DNA of 64,000 nt, from NCBI RefSeq assembly GCF_002355415.1, contig NZ_AP014936.1, positions 3,819,501-3,883,500 on the forward strand. Direction: 5' to 3'. The stretch is from Sulfurifustis variabilis (GTDB lineage Bacteria > Pseudomonadota > Gammaproteobacteria > Acidiferrobacterales > Sulfurifustaceae). How positions within the stretch are numbered: the first letter of the stretch is position 1; every line of letters begins with the position of its first letter. Shown here one piece after another: positions 37,255 to 48,047 of the stretch. A program made the translations under genes and the position numbers. The notes beneath the pieces are model-generated. The model had not been told where the DNA came from and did no database searches. It saw only the letters and a list, made by a program, of their open reading frames with translations.

Positions 37255-40137
37255 CTACTCCCGCTCGAAAGTCTCGTTCCAGATCCCGGCCACGGCCTCG
37301 GGCAGCCCCTCGAGCTCGGCGAGAGGCACGCAGGCCCCGCGCTCCATGAGCTTCAGTCGGTGCTCCGCCGACAGGCAGCGGCGATAGGCGCTGGCTAGCA
37401 ACCGCGCCCGCTCGTCCTCGACCAGGCCGAGGCGCGCGAGCGTTTCCAGGATATTGATGTTGTCCGTGTGGCGGGCGACGTCCGGATGGTCGTGCGCCCA
37501 CCGCAGGGCCCAGTATTGCACCATAAATTCAATGTCTACGATACCGCCGCGGTCGTACTTTACGTCGAAGCCCTCGTGCGGCTGCGCGTGGCTCTCGGCG
37601 ATCCGCGCGCGCATCTCGCGCACCTCGCGGCGCAGCGCGTCCGGGTCACGTGACCGGCACAGGATCTCTCGTCGCGCCGCCTCGAAGGCGGCCGCCACCG
37701 CGGCGCTGCCTGCAACGGGCCGCGCGCGCACCAGCGCCTGGTGCTCCCAGGTCCACGCTTCCTTGGATTGGTAGCGGCGAAAGGCCGGCAGGCTCGTGAC
37801 CAACGGCCCCGCCTTGCCGGACGGCCGCAGCCGCATGTCGACCTCGTAGAGCACGCCAGCCGGCGTGCGCGTCGTGAGGATGTGAATGAGCCGCTGGCCG
37901 AGGCGCGCGAAGTAGAGCTCATTCGGAATCGCGCGCGCCCCGGTCGTGGTCGCGCCTTCGGCCTCCTCGTACAGGAAGATCATGTCAAGATCGGAGGCAT
38001 AGCCCAGCTCGTGGCTGCCGAGCTTGCCGTAACCGATCACGGCGAAACCGGGCGGCGGCTCGCGCCCGCCGGGCGCGCCGTGCCGACGCTCGAGGTCGCG
38101 CTGCGCGATGGCGAGCGCGGCCGCAAGCACGACTTCGGCGAGGGTCGCGAGCTGCGCACCGACGCGCTCGGGGGCGAGGCCCGGGCCGATGTCGGCGGCG
38201 GCCACGCGCAGGAGTTCGGCGTTCTTGAACTCACGAAGCCGCTCCATCTGCGCTTCGAGGTCGTCCTCGGGCAGCGCCGCCAGCTGGTCGGTGAGATCCG
38301 CCTCGAGCGCGGCGCGGTCGGCGAGCGCGTAGAACTCGCGCGGATCGAGCAGCTCGTCGAGCAGGACCGGATGGCGGCTGATCCAGGCGGCGATCCAGGG
38401 GCTCGCGGCCGCGAGGTTCACCAGCTGCGCGCGGGCGGTCCCGTTCTCGATAAGAAGAGAAAGATACGCCGATCGCCGGCCTATGGACTCGATGATCTGG
38501 ATCGCGCGCGCGAGCGCGACGCCCGGTTCCCGCGTGGCGGCGGCGTCGAGCAGGAGGAGCGGCAGCAACCGGTCGAGGCGCGCACGCCCTTCGGTCGAGA
38601 AACCGCGGTAAACCGGTCCCTCGCGCAACCCCTTGAGGAGAGCGAGCACCGCGGACGGATCGCCGTAGCCGGCCTGCTCGAGGATCGGCGCCGCGCGCTC
38701 GGGCTCGATCTGCCCGAGCCAGACGGGCACGAGCCCGCGCCCCTCGTCCGCGGGCCGCGCGGCCGGCTCGCCGCCGAGCAGGGCCGTGAAGTGCTGGTGA
38801 ACCCGCGCGCGGTGCGCCTCGAGCACGGCGGCGTACGCCGTCCAGTCGGCGAAACCCGTCGCGAAGGCGAGCCGTTCGCGCTCGAGCGGCTCGCTCGGCA
38901 GCGTATGCACCTGGCGGTCCGCCACCTGCTGCAACCGGTGCTCGCTTGTGCGCAGGAAGATGTACGCCTCTCGAAGCTCGTCCGCCACCGCCTGGGGCAG
39001 ATAGCCGGCGCGCGCAAGCCGGGGCAGCAGATCGAGCGTCGCGCGCTCCTGCAAGGGGCGCTCCCGACCGCCGCGAATGAGCTGGTGCGTCTGGGCGATG
39101 AACTCGATCTCCCGGATTCCTCCCGGGCCGAGCTTGAGGTTGCCGGCCATCGCACGGCGCTCCACCTCGCGCTCGATCATCGCCTTCATCCCGCGGATCG
39201 CGTCGAGCGCACCGTAGTCGAGGTAACGGCGGTAGACGAAGGGCTTCAGGCGGGCGAGCAGCTCTTCGCCCGCCGCCCGGTCCCCGGCGCAGGCGCGCGC
39301 CTTGATGAAGGCATAGCGCTCCCATTCGCGCCCGTGCGTCTGGTAGTAGTGCTCCATGGCGTCGAACGACAGCACGAGCGGACCGCTTGCGCCGAAGGGA
39401 CGCAGGCGCGTGTCGACGCGGAAGACGAAGCCGTCGGCAGTCGGCTCGTGCAGCGCGTTGATGAGCGATTGCGCAAGCTTCAGGAAGAACTCGTGGTGGC
39501 TGATCGTGCGGGGTCCACCGGTCTCGCCGTCCTCGGGATACGCGAAGACGATGTCGACATCCGAGGAGAAGTTGAGCTCGTAGCCGCCGAGCTTGCCGAG
39601 ACCGAGCACGACGAGCCCCATCGCACCGCCGTCTGCCGCGCGCGGCTCCCCGTATACCTCGGCGGCCCGCCGGGCCAGCCAGTCGAGGGCGGACGCGAGA
39701 CAGGCGTCGGCGAGTTCCGATAGCGTGGCGGTCACCTCGCTCAGGTCGGCGGCCCCGCCCACGTCGCGCCAGACCAGCCGCAGGTATTCCCGCCGGCGCA
39801 GAACGCGCAGCCGGTGCTTGAGCGCCGCCTCGTCCTCCGCCTCGGCGACGGCGTCGCGGACACGGGCGGCGAGGCTGCCCGGAGCGTAGCGCCGGTAAAG
39901 ATCACCGCTGGCGAGAAGGTCGCGGACGGCGGCCGGGTCGCGGGTCGCGGCCTGCGCCGCGAACTCGCTCGCCGCAAAGACACGGGCGAGACGCCCGAGC
40001 CAGTCGAGCGCGAGCGGATCGCGGAGGGGCGGAAGCGCTTCCCCGAGCGCCTGCAGACGCTGCTTCACCGCCTCGCGGAGGGGTGCGGGCAGCACGCCCA
40101 GACCCGAAGTAAGGGCTTCAGCCGGCACGACCGACAT
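37255..40137 (-). CDS. glnE: glutamine synthetase adenylyltransferase/deadenylase GlnE
   Basis: Bifunctional enzyme that adds AMP to, or removes it from, glutamine synthetase in response to PII proteins. The 960-residue protein has both nucleotidyltransferase domains: GLGKLGGYELNFSSDVDIVF at residues about 179-198 (deadenylylating half) and GYGKLGSHELGYASDLDMIF at about 700-718 (adenylylating half), each with the G-S-X10-D-X-D-type aspartates. The regulatory linker lies between them. I start at the ATG giving MSVVPAEA; a TTG thirty bases upstream is open. It heads the glnE-ilvE-zinc finger operon. Confidence 0.96.
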   Translation of the reverse strand: MSVVPAEALTSGLGVLPAPLREAVKQRLQALGEALPPLRDPLALDWLGRLARVFAASEFAAQAATRDPAAVRDLLASGDLYRRYAPGSLAARVRDAVAEAEDEAALKHRLRVLRRREYLRLVWRDVGGAADLSEVTATLSELADACLASALDWLARRAAEVYGEPRAADGGAMGLVVLGLGKLGGYELNFSSDVDIVFAYPEDGETGGPRTISHHEFFLKLAQSLINALHEPTADGFVFRVDTRLRPFGASGPLVLSFDAMEHYYQTHGREWERYAFIKARACAGDRAAGEELLARLKPFVYRRYLDYGALDAIRGMKAMIEREVERRAMAGNLKLGPGGIREIEFIAQTHQLIRGGRERPLQERATLDLLPRLARAGYLPQAVADELREAYIFLRTSEHRLQQVADRQVHTLPSEPLERERLAFATGFADWTAYAAVLEAHRARVHQHFTALLGGEPAARPADEGRGLVPVWLGQIEPERAAPILEQAGYGDPSAVLALLKGLREGPVYRGFSTEGRARLDRLLPLLLLDAAATREPGVALARAIQIIESIGRRSAYLSLLIENGTARAQLVNLAAASPWIAAWISRHPVLLDELLDPREFYALADRAALEADLTDQLAALPEDDLEAQMERLREFKNAELLRVAAADIGPGLAPERVGAQLATLAEVVLAAALAIAQRDLERRHGAPGGREPPPGFAVIGYGKLGSHELGYASDLDMIFLYEEAEGATTTGARAIPNELYFARLGQRLIHILTTRTPAGVLYEVDMRLRPSGKAGPLVTSLPAFRRYQSKEAWTWEHQALVRARPVAGSAAVAAAFEAARREILCRSRDPDALRREVREMRARIAESHAQPHEGFDVKYDRGGIVDIEFMVQYWALRWAHDHPDVARHTDNINILETLARLGLVEDERARLLASAYRRCLSAEHRLKLMERGACVPLAELEGLPEAVAGIWNETFERE

Positions 40138-40199
40138 AGCGCGTGGAGACAGGCCCGCGATCGGCAATAATGCGGCGAACCCCCGACAGGGAGCGGTCC

Positions 40200-40841
40200 G
40201 TGCAACCCATTGTTCCGCCTGAAATCGAGGCGTACTGCACCGCGCATTCCTCCGCGCCTTCGGCGCTGCTCGTCGAACTGCAAGCCTACACTACCCGGAA
40301 CTGCGCAGATGCGCAGATGCTGATCGGGCCGCTGGAAGCGGCCTTTCTGCAGATGCTGGTCCGGCTCTCCGGCGCACGGCGCGTGCTCGAGGTCGGCACC
40401 TTCACCGGTTATTCCGCGCTCGCCATGGCCGAAGCCCTCCCGGCGGACGGGACGCTCCTCACGTGCGAGATCGACCCCGACCGGGCCGCGATCGCCCGGC
40501 GCTTTTTCGAGCGCAGCCCGCACGGCCGCCGGATCGAGCTCCGCCTCGGCGCCGCCCGCGAGACGCTCCGTGGACTGCCTCCGGACGATCGGTTCGACAT
40601 GGCCTTCATCGACGCGGACAAGGAAGGCTATCTCGAATACTACGACGCGATACTCCCGCGTCTGTCCGCCGGCGGCCTGCTCGTCGCGGACAATACGCTG
40701 TGGTCGGGCGACGTCCTCGATCCGCAGCGACCGTCCGCCCGTGCCGTGGACGCCTTCAACCGGCATGTGCGCGAGGACGACCGCGTGGCGCATGTGCTCG
40801 TTCCCTTGCGCGACGGCGTGATGCTCGTTCGCAAGCGATAG
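40200..40841 (+). CDS. class I SAM O-methyltransferase (CCoAOMT family)
   Basis: A 213-residue O-methyltransferase of the caffeoyl-CoA/catechol type. VLEVGTFTGYSALAMA is the SAM-binding motif; MAFIDADKEGYLEYYD carries the metal-binding aspartates, and LLVADNTLWSGDV completes the active site. Members methylate catechol-like or small phenolic substrates; the acceptor here is unknown. The GTG start (MQPIVPPEIE) is chosen because GGGAG stands seven bases upstream; an in-frame ATG 30 bases earlier is possible. It is divergent from glnE and ends at a strong terminator before groEL. Confidence 0.88.
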   Translation: MQPIVPPEIEAYCTAHSSAPSALLVELQAYTTRNCADAQMLIGPLEAAFLQMLVRLSGARRVLEVGTFTGYSALAMAEALPADGTLLTCEIDPDRAAIARRFFERSPHGRRIELRLGAARETLRGLPPDDRFDMAFIDADKEGYLEYYDAILPRLSAGGLLVADNTLWSGDVLDPQRPSARAVDAFNRHVREDDRVAHVLVPLRDGVMLVRKR

Positions 40842-40895
40842 CGGCACGACAAGGAGAAAGGACGCGTTTCCGGGAAACAGCACGCGAGACAAAAA

Positions 40896-40921
40896 GAAAG
40901 GCCCCGTTTCCGGGGCCTTTC
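40896..40921. terminator. bidirectional terminator between O-methyltransferase and groEL
   Basis: A perfect stem of eleven bases (GAAAGGCCCCG with its complement) around the loop TTTC, flanked by an A-run on the left and a short T-rich side on the right. It serves the O-methyltransferase gene on the plus strand and groEL on the minus strand. Confidence 0.85.
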
Positions 40922-40945
40922 TCGTTACCGCCTTGGACCGCAGGC

Positions 40946-42592
<1,647 letters not shown>

Positions 42593-42627
42593 TCAATTTC
42601 TCCGTCTGTTCTATCGGTTTGCGGCGG

Positions 42628-42918
42628 TTAGCCTTCGATGATTCCCATGATGTCTTCCTCGCGCATGACGAGGAACTCGTCGGAACCGATCTTCACCTCG
42701 GTACCGGAATACTTCCCGAAAAGGATCTTGTCTCCGACCTTCACGTCGAGCGGCTTGACCTTGCCGTCCTCCAGGATCTTGCCGTTGCCAACGGCGATGA
42801 CCTCGCCCTGGATCGGCTTTTCCTTGGCGGTGTCGGGGATCACGATGCCGCCGGCGGAACGGCGTTCTTCTTCGAGCCGGCGGACGATCACCCGGTCGTG
42901 GAGTGGACGAATCTTCAC
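42628..42918 (-). CDS. groES: co-chaperonin GroES
   Basis: Co-chaperonin that caps GroEL, 96 residues. The start is GTG, giving the usual N-terminus [21 protein letters not shown] stands eight bases upstream, while the frame is open to an ATG at 42960 with no similarity in the added 14 residues. The mobile loop ([20 protein letters not shown]) and the C-terminal [14 protein letters not shown] are conserved. The 136-base leader between its start and the CIRCE element belongs to the operon mRNA. Confidence 0.96.
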   Translation of the reverse strand: MKIRPLHDRVIVRRLEEERRSAGGIVIPDTAKEKPIQGEVIAVGNGKILEDGKVKPLDVKVGDKILFGKYSGTEVKIGSDEFLVMREEDIMGIIEG

Positions 42919-43054
42919 TTGTGTATCTCCTTTCTTTGCGACGTTGGCTTGGGCCGTCATGGATGAATTTCCTCCTGATTTGTCATGGAGTTGCGTCGCA
43001 CGACGCGTGAAAACTGGCTATCGCATCCTTATGGATAAAATCCACGAGGAATTG

Positions 43055-43081
43055 TTAGCACTCCGTTTAGGTGAGTGCTAA
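43055..43081 (-). promoter_or_regulatory. CIRCE operator (HrcA binding site)
   Basis: A perfect CIRCE element, TTAGCACTC-N9-GAGTGCTAA, upstream of groES-groEL. The HrcA repressor should bind it and release it on heat shock. HrcA itself is not in this window. Confidence 0.97.
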
Positions 43082-43108
43082 TGATAATTTCGAGCCCCGA
43101 GGTGTCAA
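43081..43108 (-). promoter_or_regulatory. sigma-70 promoter of groESL
   Basis: On the minus strand TTGACA (43103-43108), a 16-bp spacer and TATCAT (43081-43086) lie directly before the CIRCE element, so the operator overlaps the start site. No sigma-32 type promoter is obvious. Confidence 0.75.
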
Positions 43109-43219
43109 GCGGCGCGATGCGCCGCCGCCGAACCGGGTACGGGCCAAGGGCCGAAGGGGCGAGTTAAATGCCCGATTCCGCTAGAATAATCGCGCCCTCC
43201 GGGCCGTCTTTCTCCGTAG

Positions 43220-43765
43220 ATGAAGACCGCATCCTATTTCCTGGTCCCCCTGCTGTTTCTCCTGCCGCCGGCGACGCGCGGTGGGTTCGATGGCGATTTG
43301 CTCCAAGCGGCCGAAAACGGATCGGCCGCAACTGTGCTTCGGCTGCTGGAGACGGGAGCGCGGGTCGACGCCGCCAACCCGCGCGGGCAGACCGCGCTCA
43401 TGCTTGCGGCCGGGCGCGGTCATCTCGAGGTGGTCGAGCTGCTGCTCGCGAAGGGCGCCGATCCGGATCTCCGCGATCGGGAAGGCGACACCGCCCTGAA
43501 GTACGCGGCCTGGAACGACGACGTCTTCGTCGTCGAAGCGCTTCTTGCGAGGGGCGCCGACGTGAATGCGGCGAGCGAGTTCAACGTGACGCCGTTGCGT
43601 GCTGCGGCCACGAGCGGCCACGCCGCCGTCGTGGAGGCGCTCCTCGCTGCGGGCGCCGACCCCCATGTCCGCGGGCGGGACGGTCTGACGGCGCTTTCCT
43701 TCGCCCAGACCCGCGAGCACCACGAGATCGTCCGCCTGCTCAGGCAGGCCGGGGCGAGGGAGTAG
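43220..43765 (+). CDS. exported ankyrin-repeat protein
   Basis: A 181-residue protein with a signal peptide (MKTASYFLVPLLFLLPPATRG) and four or five ankyrin repeats, each with the pattern GxTALMxAAxxGHxxVVELLLxxGAD. The repeats bind other proteins; partners are unknown. It probably acts in the periplasm. The gene immediately upstream of cutA, in the same reading frame, is separated from it by a single stop codon. A -10-like TAGAAT is seen upstream (43184) but no clear -35, and there is no good ribosome binding site. Confidence 0.8.
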   Translation: MKTASYFLVPLLFLLPPATRGGFDGDLLQAAENGSAATVLRLLETGARVDAANPRGQTALMLAAGRGHLEVVELLLAKGADPDLRDREGDTALKYAAWNDDVFVVEALLARGADVNAASEFNVTPLRAAATSGHAAVVEALLAAGADPHVRGRDGLTALSFAQTREHHEIVRLLRQAGARE

Positions 43766-43768
43766 CCG

Positions 43769-44098
43769 CTGGCTCCGTCCGCGCATCAGATCGCCCTCAC
43801 GACCGTACCGGATCGCGAAACGGCCGAACGCATCGCGCATGCCCTGGTCGAGGAGCGCCTGGCCGCCTGCGTCAACCTGCTGCCCGCCATGCAGTCGGTA
43901 TATCGCTGGAAGGGAAAGACCCAGACCGCCACAGAGCACCTGCTGATCATCAAGACGAGGACGGCGGACTACCCCGCGGTCGAACGCCGGATCCGTGCGC
44001 TCCATCCCTACGAACTTCCCGAGGTCATAACGGTCCCAATCGTCGCCGGGCTGCCCGCATACCTCGCCTGGCTCGACAACCCGGACGGTACTCCATGA
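43769..44098 (+). CDS. cutA: CutA divalent-cation tolerance protein (CTG start)
   Basis: CutA1-family trimeric protein of 109 residues if started at CTG. Conserved parts are the N-terminal strand IALTTVPDRETAERIAHALVEERLAACVN, then SVYRWKGKTQTATEHLLIIKTR and the C-terminal PYELPEVITVPIVAGLPAYLAWL. The role is linked to copper tolerance in E. coli but is not well defined. No ATG, GTG or TTG lies before the conserved N-terminus; the first ATG (43889) would cut off a third of the fold. CTG at 43769 has GGGAG six bases upstream, so it is the best start. It lies between the ankyrin gene and dsbD, overlapping the latter by ATGA. Confidence 0.88.
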   Translation: MAPSAHQIALTTVPDRETAERIAHALVEERLAACVNLLPAMQSVYRWKGKTQTATEHLLIIKTRTADYPAVERRIRALHPYELPEVITVPIVAGLPAYLAWLDNPDGTP

Positions 44099-46374
44099 TC
44101 AAGCGCCTACCCCTGCTGCTTCTGCTGGTCTCCGGCCTCGCGGCCGCGGCCGGTGAAGACGAGCTGCTCGAGCCCGATCAGGCGTTCGCGCTCACGACTC
44201 GGGCGGTCGATGCCTCGACCGTCGAGGCGAGCTGGCGCATCGCCCCCGGCTACTACCTTTATCGCGACAAGTTCAAGTTCGAGTCGCTCGACGAGCGCAT
44301 GAAGCTCGGCGAACCGGTGATGCCGTCGGGAAAGCGCAAGGAGGACCCGTTCTTCGGCGCGACCGAGATCTACACGAAGGGTGTCTCGGTGCGACTTCCG
44401 GTGGAGGGCGCGGGCGGCATGACCGCGCGGCTGCGCATCACCGCGCAGGGATGCAACGAGCCGGTCGGCGTGTGCTACCCGCCCATCACGAAGGAGGTGG
44501 ATGTCGCCCTCCCGGCGGCCGCGAGGCCGGCCACGGCGACGTCGCTGTCGGGCGTCCGCTCGCTCAAGGAGCTCAGCCGGACACTCGATGTAAACAGCGG
44601 CCAGCCGGAAGTCGTCGACCCGGAAAAGGCCTTTCTGGTCGACGTCGCTCCGATCGACTCGCAGACACTGCGCGCGCGCTTCACGATCGCCGACTGCTGC
44701 TACCTCTATCGCGACAAGACCAGCTTCGAGGTGGCCGGTGCCCGGCTCGGCGGCTACGAGCTGCCCAAGGGCAAGACGAAGAACGACGAGTTTTTCGGCG
44801 AGATGCAGGTGTACTACGACGGATTCGAGGTCCGCCTGCCGGTGGCCGGGCTCGCCCAGGGCGCGCCGGCCGTGCTCAAGGTCGGCTACCAGGGGTGCTC
44901 GGAGAAGGGTGTGGCGATCTGTTACCCGCCCGCCACGAAACAGTTCCAGTTGAGCGCGGTCAGCGGGACGATCGCGGTCGCGCCGCTCGGCGCGGCTTCG
45001 GGCGGCGCGCTGGCGGCGACACCGGCGACGTCCGCCGCGAGCGACATGCCCGGGGCTCCCGGCACGCCGGTGAGCAAGTACCTGCTCGCGATGCTCGCCG
45101 CGTTCGGAGTCGGACTGCTGCTGACCTTCACGCCCTGCGTGCTGCCGATGATTCCGATTCTCTCCAGCGTCATCGTGGGGTCCGCAGCCAACCGCAACAT
45201 CACCAAGCTCGAGGGCGGGATGCTCTCGCTCGCCTACGTGCTCGGGACGGCGGTGACCTACACGACGGCCGGCGTCATCGCGGGAGCGACCGGCGAGCAG
45301 CTGCAGGCCTACTTCCAGAACCCGTGGATACTCGGCACCTTCGCCGCGCTCTTCCTGGTGTTGTCGCTCTCGATGTTCGGCTTCTACGAGCTGCAGATGC
45401 CTTCCTTCATTCAGAGCCATCTGCATCACCACTCGCACCACGTGCACTCCCGCTTCAAGCACCTCAAAGGCGGCGCATTCTTCGGTCTCTTCGGGATGGG
45501 TCTGCTGTCCGCGCTGATTGTCGGCGCCTGCGTCTCGCCGCTCTTCATATCGGCGCTCGGCGTGGCGATCGCCAACCGCGACCCGCTGCTCGGCGGTCTC
45601 ATCATGTTCGCGATGGCGCTCGGCATGGGCGTGATCCTGATCGGCATCGGGGTCGGCGCGGGCTTCCTGCTGCCGAAAGCCGGTCCATGGATGAACAAGG
45701 TGAAGCAGGCGTTCGGCGTGCTTCTCATCGCCGTCGCGATCTACCTTCTCGGCTTCATTCCCGAGGTGCCGGTCCTGTTCCTGTGGGCGGCCCTTTTCAT
45801 CGTGGTGGCGGTCTACCTCGGGGCCACCCAGAGCCTGCCGAAGGACGCGACCGGCCTGCAGTACCTCTGGAAGGGGGTGGGGACGCTGCTCCTGGTGTGG
45901 GGCGTGCTCGCGCTGATCGGAGGCATGGCCGGCAACCGCGACATCCTCTACCCGCTACCCGTCGCGCTGTACGGCCAGAGCGTCGCCGGAACGGGCCCCG
46001 CGCCCGCTCAGCCCCTCTTCCGGAGCGTGCGCACGGTCGACGAGCTGGAGGCAGGCCTGGTCGAGGCTCGGTCCGCGGGCAAGGGGGCCGTGCTCGACTA
46101 CTACGCCACCTGGTGCACCGACTGCGTTCGCATGGAGAAATCGACTTTCCTCGATGCCCGCGTGCGCGAGGCGTTTTCGACCCGCTTCGTCGCCCTTCAG
46201 GCCGACGTGACGGATCCGAACGATCCCGCCGTGCGGGCGATGAAGCAGCGCTTCGGTGTCTTCGGGCCGCCGGCGATGCTGTTCTTCGGGCCGGACGGCG
46301 AGGAGCGCAAGGAGCTCCGCACCTACGGCTACAAGAACGCCGACGAGCTGCTCGCGCTGCTCGGGCGCGTCTGA
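44095..46374 (+). CDS. dsbD: thiol:disulfide interchange protein DsbD with duplicated N-domain
   Basis: Inner-membrane reductant carrier that passes electrons from cytoplasmic thioredoxin to periplasmic thiol proteins. The 759-residue protein is about 190 longer than E. coli DsbD. After a signal peptide it has two DsbD-alpha domains: the first ends in a QGCNEPVGVCYPP block (Cys120, Cys127), the second in QGCSEKGVAICYPP (Cys268, Cys276). Eight membrane helices follow, with the active cysteines in TPCVLP (348) and GACVSP (479). The C-terminal thioredoxin domain has WCTDC (Cys674, Cys677). A His-rich loop (SHLHHHSHHVHSRF) lies between helices 3 and 4. The start overlaps the cutA stop. Confidence 0.94.
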   Translation: MIKRLPLLLLLVSGLAAAAGEDELLEPDQAFALTTRAVDASTVEASWRIAPGYYLYRDKFKFESLDERMKLGEPVMPSGKRKEDPFFGATEIYTKGVSVRLPVEGAGGMTARLRITAQGCNEPVGVCYPPITKEVDVALPAAARPATATSLSGVRSLKELSRTLDVNSGQPEVVDPEKAFLVDVAPIDSQTLRARFTIADCCYLYRDKTSFEVAGARLGGYELPKGKTKNDEFFGEMQVYYDGFEVRLPVAGLAQGAPAVLKVGYQGCSEKGVAICYPPATKQFQLSAVSGTIAVAPLGAASGGALAATPATSAASDMPGAPGTPVSKYLLAMLAAFGVGLLLTFTPCVLPMIPILSSVIVGSAANRNITKLEGGMLSLAYVLGTAVTYTTAGVIAGATGEQLQAYFQNPWILGTFAALFLVLSLSMFGFYELQMPSFIQSHLHHHSHHVHSRFKHLKGGAFFGLFGMGLLSALIVGACVSPLFISALGVAIANRDPLLGGLIMFAMALGMGVILIGIGVGAGFLLPKAGPWMNKVKQAFGVLLIAVAIYLLGFIPEVPVLFLWAALFIVVAVYLGATQSLPKDATGLQYLWKGVGTLLLVWGVLALIGGMAGNRDILYPLPVALYGQSVAGTGPAPAQPLFRSVRTVDELEAGLVEARSAGKGAVLDYYATWCTDCVRMEKSTFLDARVREAFSTRFVALQADVTDPNDPAVRAMKQRFGVFGPPAMLFFGPDGEERKELRTYGYKNADELLALLGRV

Positions 46375-46391
46375 CGAGGCGCGCCCGCGCC

Positions 46392-46937
46392 GTGAAGCGC
46401 CACGCGCAGAGTATCGGCCTGGTCCTGGTCGGCGCGGCCGCGCTGGTCGCGGGGTTCTGGCTCGCGACCGAGCTGCGTCGCCCGGGCGAAGGCGCCGGAC
46501 CGGCCGCGCTGAACTTCAGTCTGCCCGATCTCGAGGGACGCGCGCGTCAACTCGGCGAGTGGAAAGGAAAGACCGTGCTGCTCAATTTCTGGGCGACGTG
46601 GTGTCCGCCCTGCCGGGAGGAGATTCCGCTGTTCATCGACGCGCAGTCCCGCCTGGGCGGGCGCGGCGTACAGGTCATCGGCGTCGCGATCGATTCGCCG
46701 AAAGCGGTTGTGGCGTACGCCCGGGACATGAAAATCAACTATCCGGTGCTGGTCGGCAGCGCCGCGGCCATGAACCTTATGGACGCTTACGGGAACCGCG
46801 TCGGGTCTTTGCCTTATAGCGTGATCATCCGGCCGGACGGCCGGATCGCAAGCCGGAAGCTCGGGGCCTACGACCGCGAGGAGCTCGAAAAAGCCTTAAC
46901 CGAGGCCTTTTCCCCGGTTTCGACGGGGAAAAGGTAG
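46392..46937 (+). CDS. TlpA-like membrane-anchored thioredoxin
   Basis: A 181-residue thioredoxin-fold protein with an N-terminal membrane anchor (about residues 8-27) and a periplasmic domain. The active site is WCPPC (Cys71, Cys74) in NFWATWCPPCREEIPLF, and GSLPYSVIIRPDGRI contains the conserved cis-proline. It belongs to the TlpA/ResA group that reduces periplasmic thiols such as cytochrome c apoprotein or metal-centre cysteines. It starts with GTG 17 bases after dsbD, so it is the likely electron acceptor of DsbD. Confidence 0.9.
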   Translation: MKRHAQSIGLVLVGAAALVAGFWLATELRRPGEGAGPAALNFSLPDLEGRARQLGEWKGKTVLLNFWATWCPPCREEIPLFIDAQSRLGGRGVQVIGVAIDSPKAVVAYARDMKINYPVLVGSAAAMNLMDAYGNRVGSLPYSVIIRPDGRIASRKLGAYDREELEKALTEAFSPVSTGKR

Positions 46938-47043
46938 CGGCAACTGGCTTTTGCAGCGATCCTCGGCTATCGTGATGTAACTCCGCCCAACTTGCACCGC
47001 TCAGGGCGCAGGGACGACCCCGACAAAAATGCCCCAATAATCG

Positions 47044-47493
47044 ATGGCCGAGCTACTCGTCCTGAACGGACCGAATCTCAATCTGCTCGGTGCCCGCGAA
47101 CCGCAGCATTACGGTCGCACCACTCTCGCTGAGATCAACGATCGCCTCGCGCGGCAGGCGCAGGCGGCGGGGCATCGCGCCACCTTCTTCCAGAGCAACG
47201 CCGAGCACGAGCTGGTCGAGCGGGTGCAACAGGCCGCGGCCGCCGGCGTGGCGTTCATCATCATCAACCCGGCCGCCTTCACCCACACCAGTGTGGCCCT
47301 GCGGGACGCGCTCGCCGCGACCGGCATCCCGTTCATCGAGGTCCATCTCTCGAACGTGCATGCCCGGGAGCCGTTCCGGCGGCACTCCTATTTCTCGGAT
47401 CTCGCTGCGGGCGTGATCTCGGGACTCGGCGCACAGGGCTACGAGCTCGCCCTCGCCGCCGTCATCGAAAAACTGAAAACTCAGGACCCCTGA
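47044..47493 (+). CDS. aroQ: type II 3-dehydroquinate dehydratase AroQ
   Basis: Third step of the shikimate pathway, dehydrating 3-dehydroquinate. The 149-residue protein has the type II signature: [19 protein letters not shown] at the start (with the catalytic Tyr), [18 protein letters not shown] in the middle and [23 protein letters not shown] with the catalytic His region. Its stop is directly followed by the accB start codon, an arrangement usual in gammaproteobacteria. The 106-base gap upstream shows no definite promoter. Confidence 0.97.
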   Translation: MAELLVLNGPNLNLLGAREPQHYGRTTLAEINDRLARQAQAAGHRATFFQSNAEHELVERVQQAAAAGVAFIIINPAAFTHTSVALRDALAATGIPFIEVHLSNVHAREPFRRHSYFSDLAAGVISGLGAQGYELALAAVIEKLKTQDP

Positions 47494-47952
47494 ATGGACA
47501 TACGAAAAGTAAAAAAACTGATCGAAATGCTCGAGGAGTCGAGCCTGGCCGAAATCGAGATTCGGGAAGGAGAGGAATCGATCCGCATCAGTCGCGCGAG
47601 CTCGGCCGGTCAGACGAGCGTGACGGTCAGCCCCGGGCCGACGGCAACCGCGGCGGCGCCGGTGTCCGCCCCTCCGGTCACCGCCCCGGCCGCCGCGGAA
47701 CGAGCCGAGCTGCCGGCCGGGCACGCGGTGACGTCGCCGATGGTCGGCACCTTCTACCGGGCGCCCAACCCGGACGCCAAGGCGTTCGTCGACGTGGGCA
47801 GCGAGGTCAAGGTCGGCGACGTGCTCTGCATCGTCGAAGCCATGAAGATGATGAACCAGATCGAGTCGGACAAGGCCGGCGTAGTGAAGGCCATCCTCAA
47901 GGAGAACGGCCAGCCGGTCGAGTACGGCGAGCCGCTGTTCATTATCGAATAA
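47494..47952 (+). CDS. accB: acetyl-CoA carboxylase biotin carboxyl carrier protein AccB
   Basis: Carries biotin-bound CO2 between the carboxylase and transferase halves of acetyl-CoA carboxylase, the first committed step of fatty acid synthesis. The 152-residue protein has the N-terminal [16 protein letters not shown] helix, an Ala/Pro/Thr-rich linker (about residues 40-75) and the C-terminal biotinyl domain with EAMKM, Lys118 being the biotinylated residue. AGGA precedes the ATG. accC follows 95 bases later. Confidence 0.97.
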   Translation: MDIRKVKKLIEMLEESSLAEIEIREGEESIRISRASSAGQTSVTVSPGPTATAAAPVSAPPVTAPAAAERAELPAGHAVTSPMVGTFYRAPNPDAKAFVDVGSEVKVGDVLCIVEAMKMMNQIESDKAGVVKAILKENGQPVEYGEPLFIIE

Positions 47953-48047
47953 CAAAACATGATGCCGCGGATCGTCGCTGACGAGCTCGGATAAAGAACG
48001 CTTCCGTTCGACTCGCTCGTCGTTCTCGATCGCGCCTGCGAAACCCT

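Noticed and set aside
37741-39723. 660-residue frame antisense to glnE
   Set aside because: Shadow of glnE; composition Arg/Leu/Glu/His-rich without motifs.
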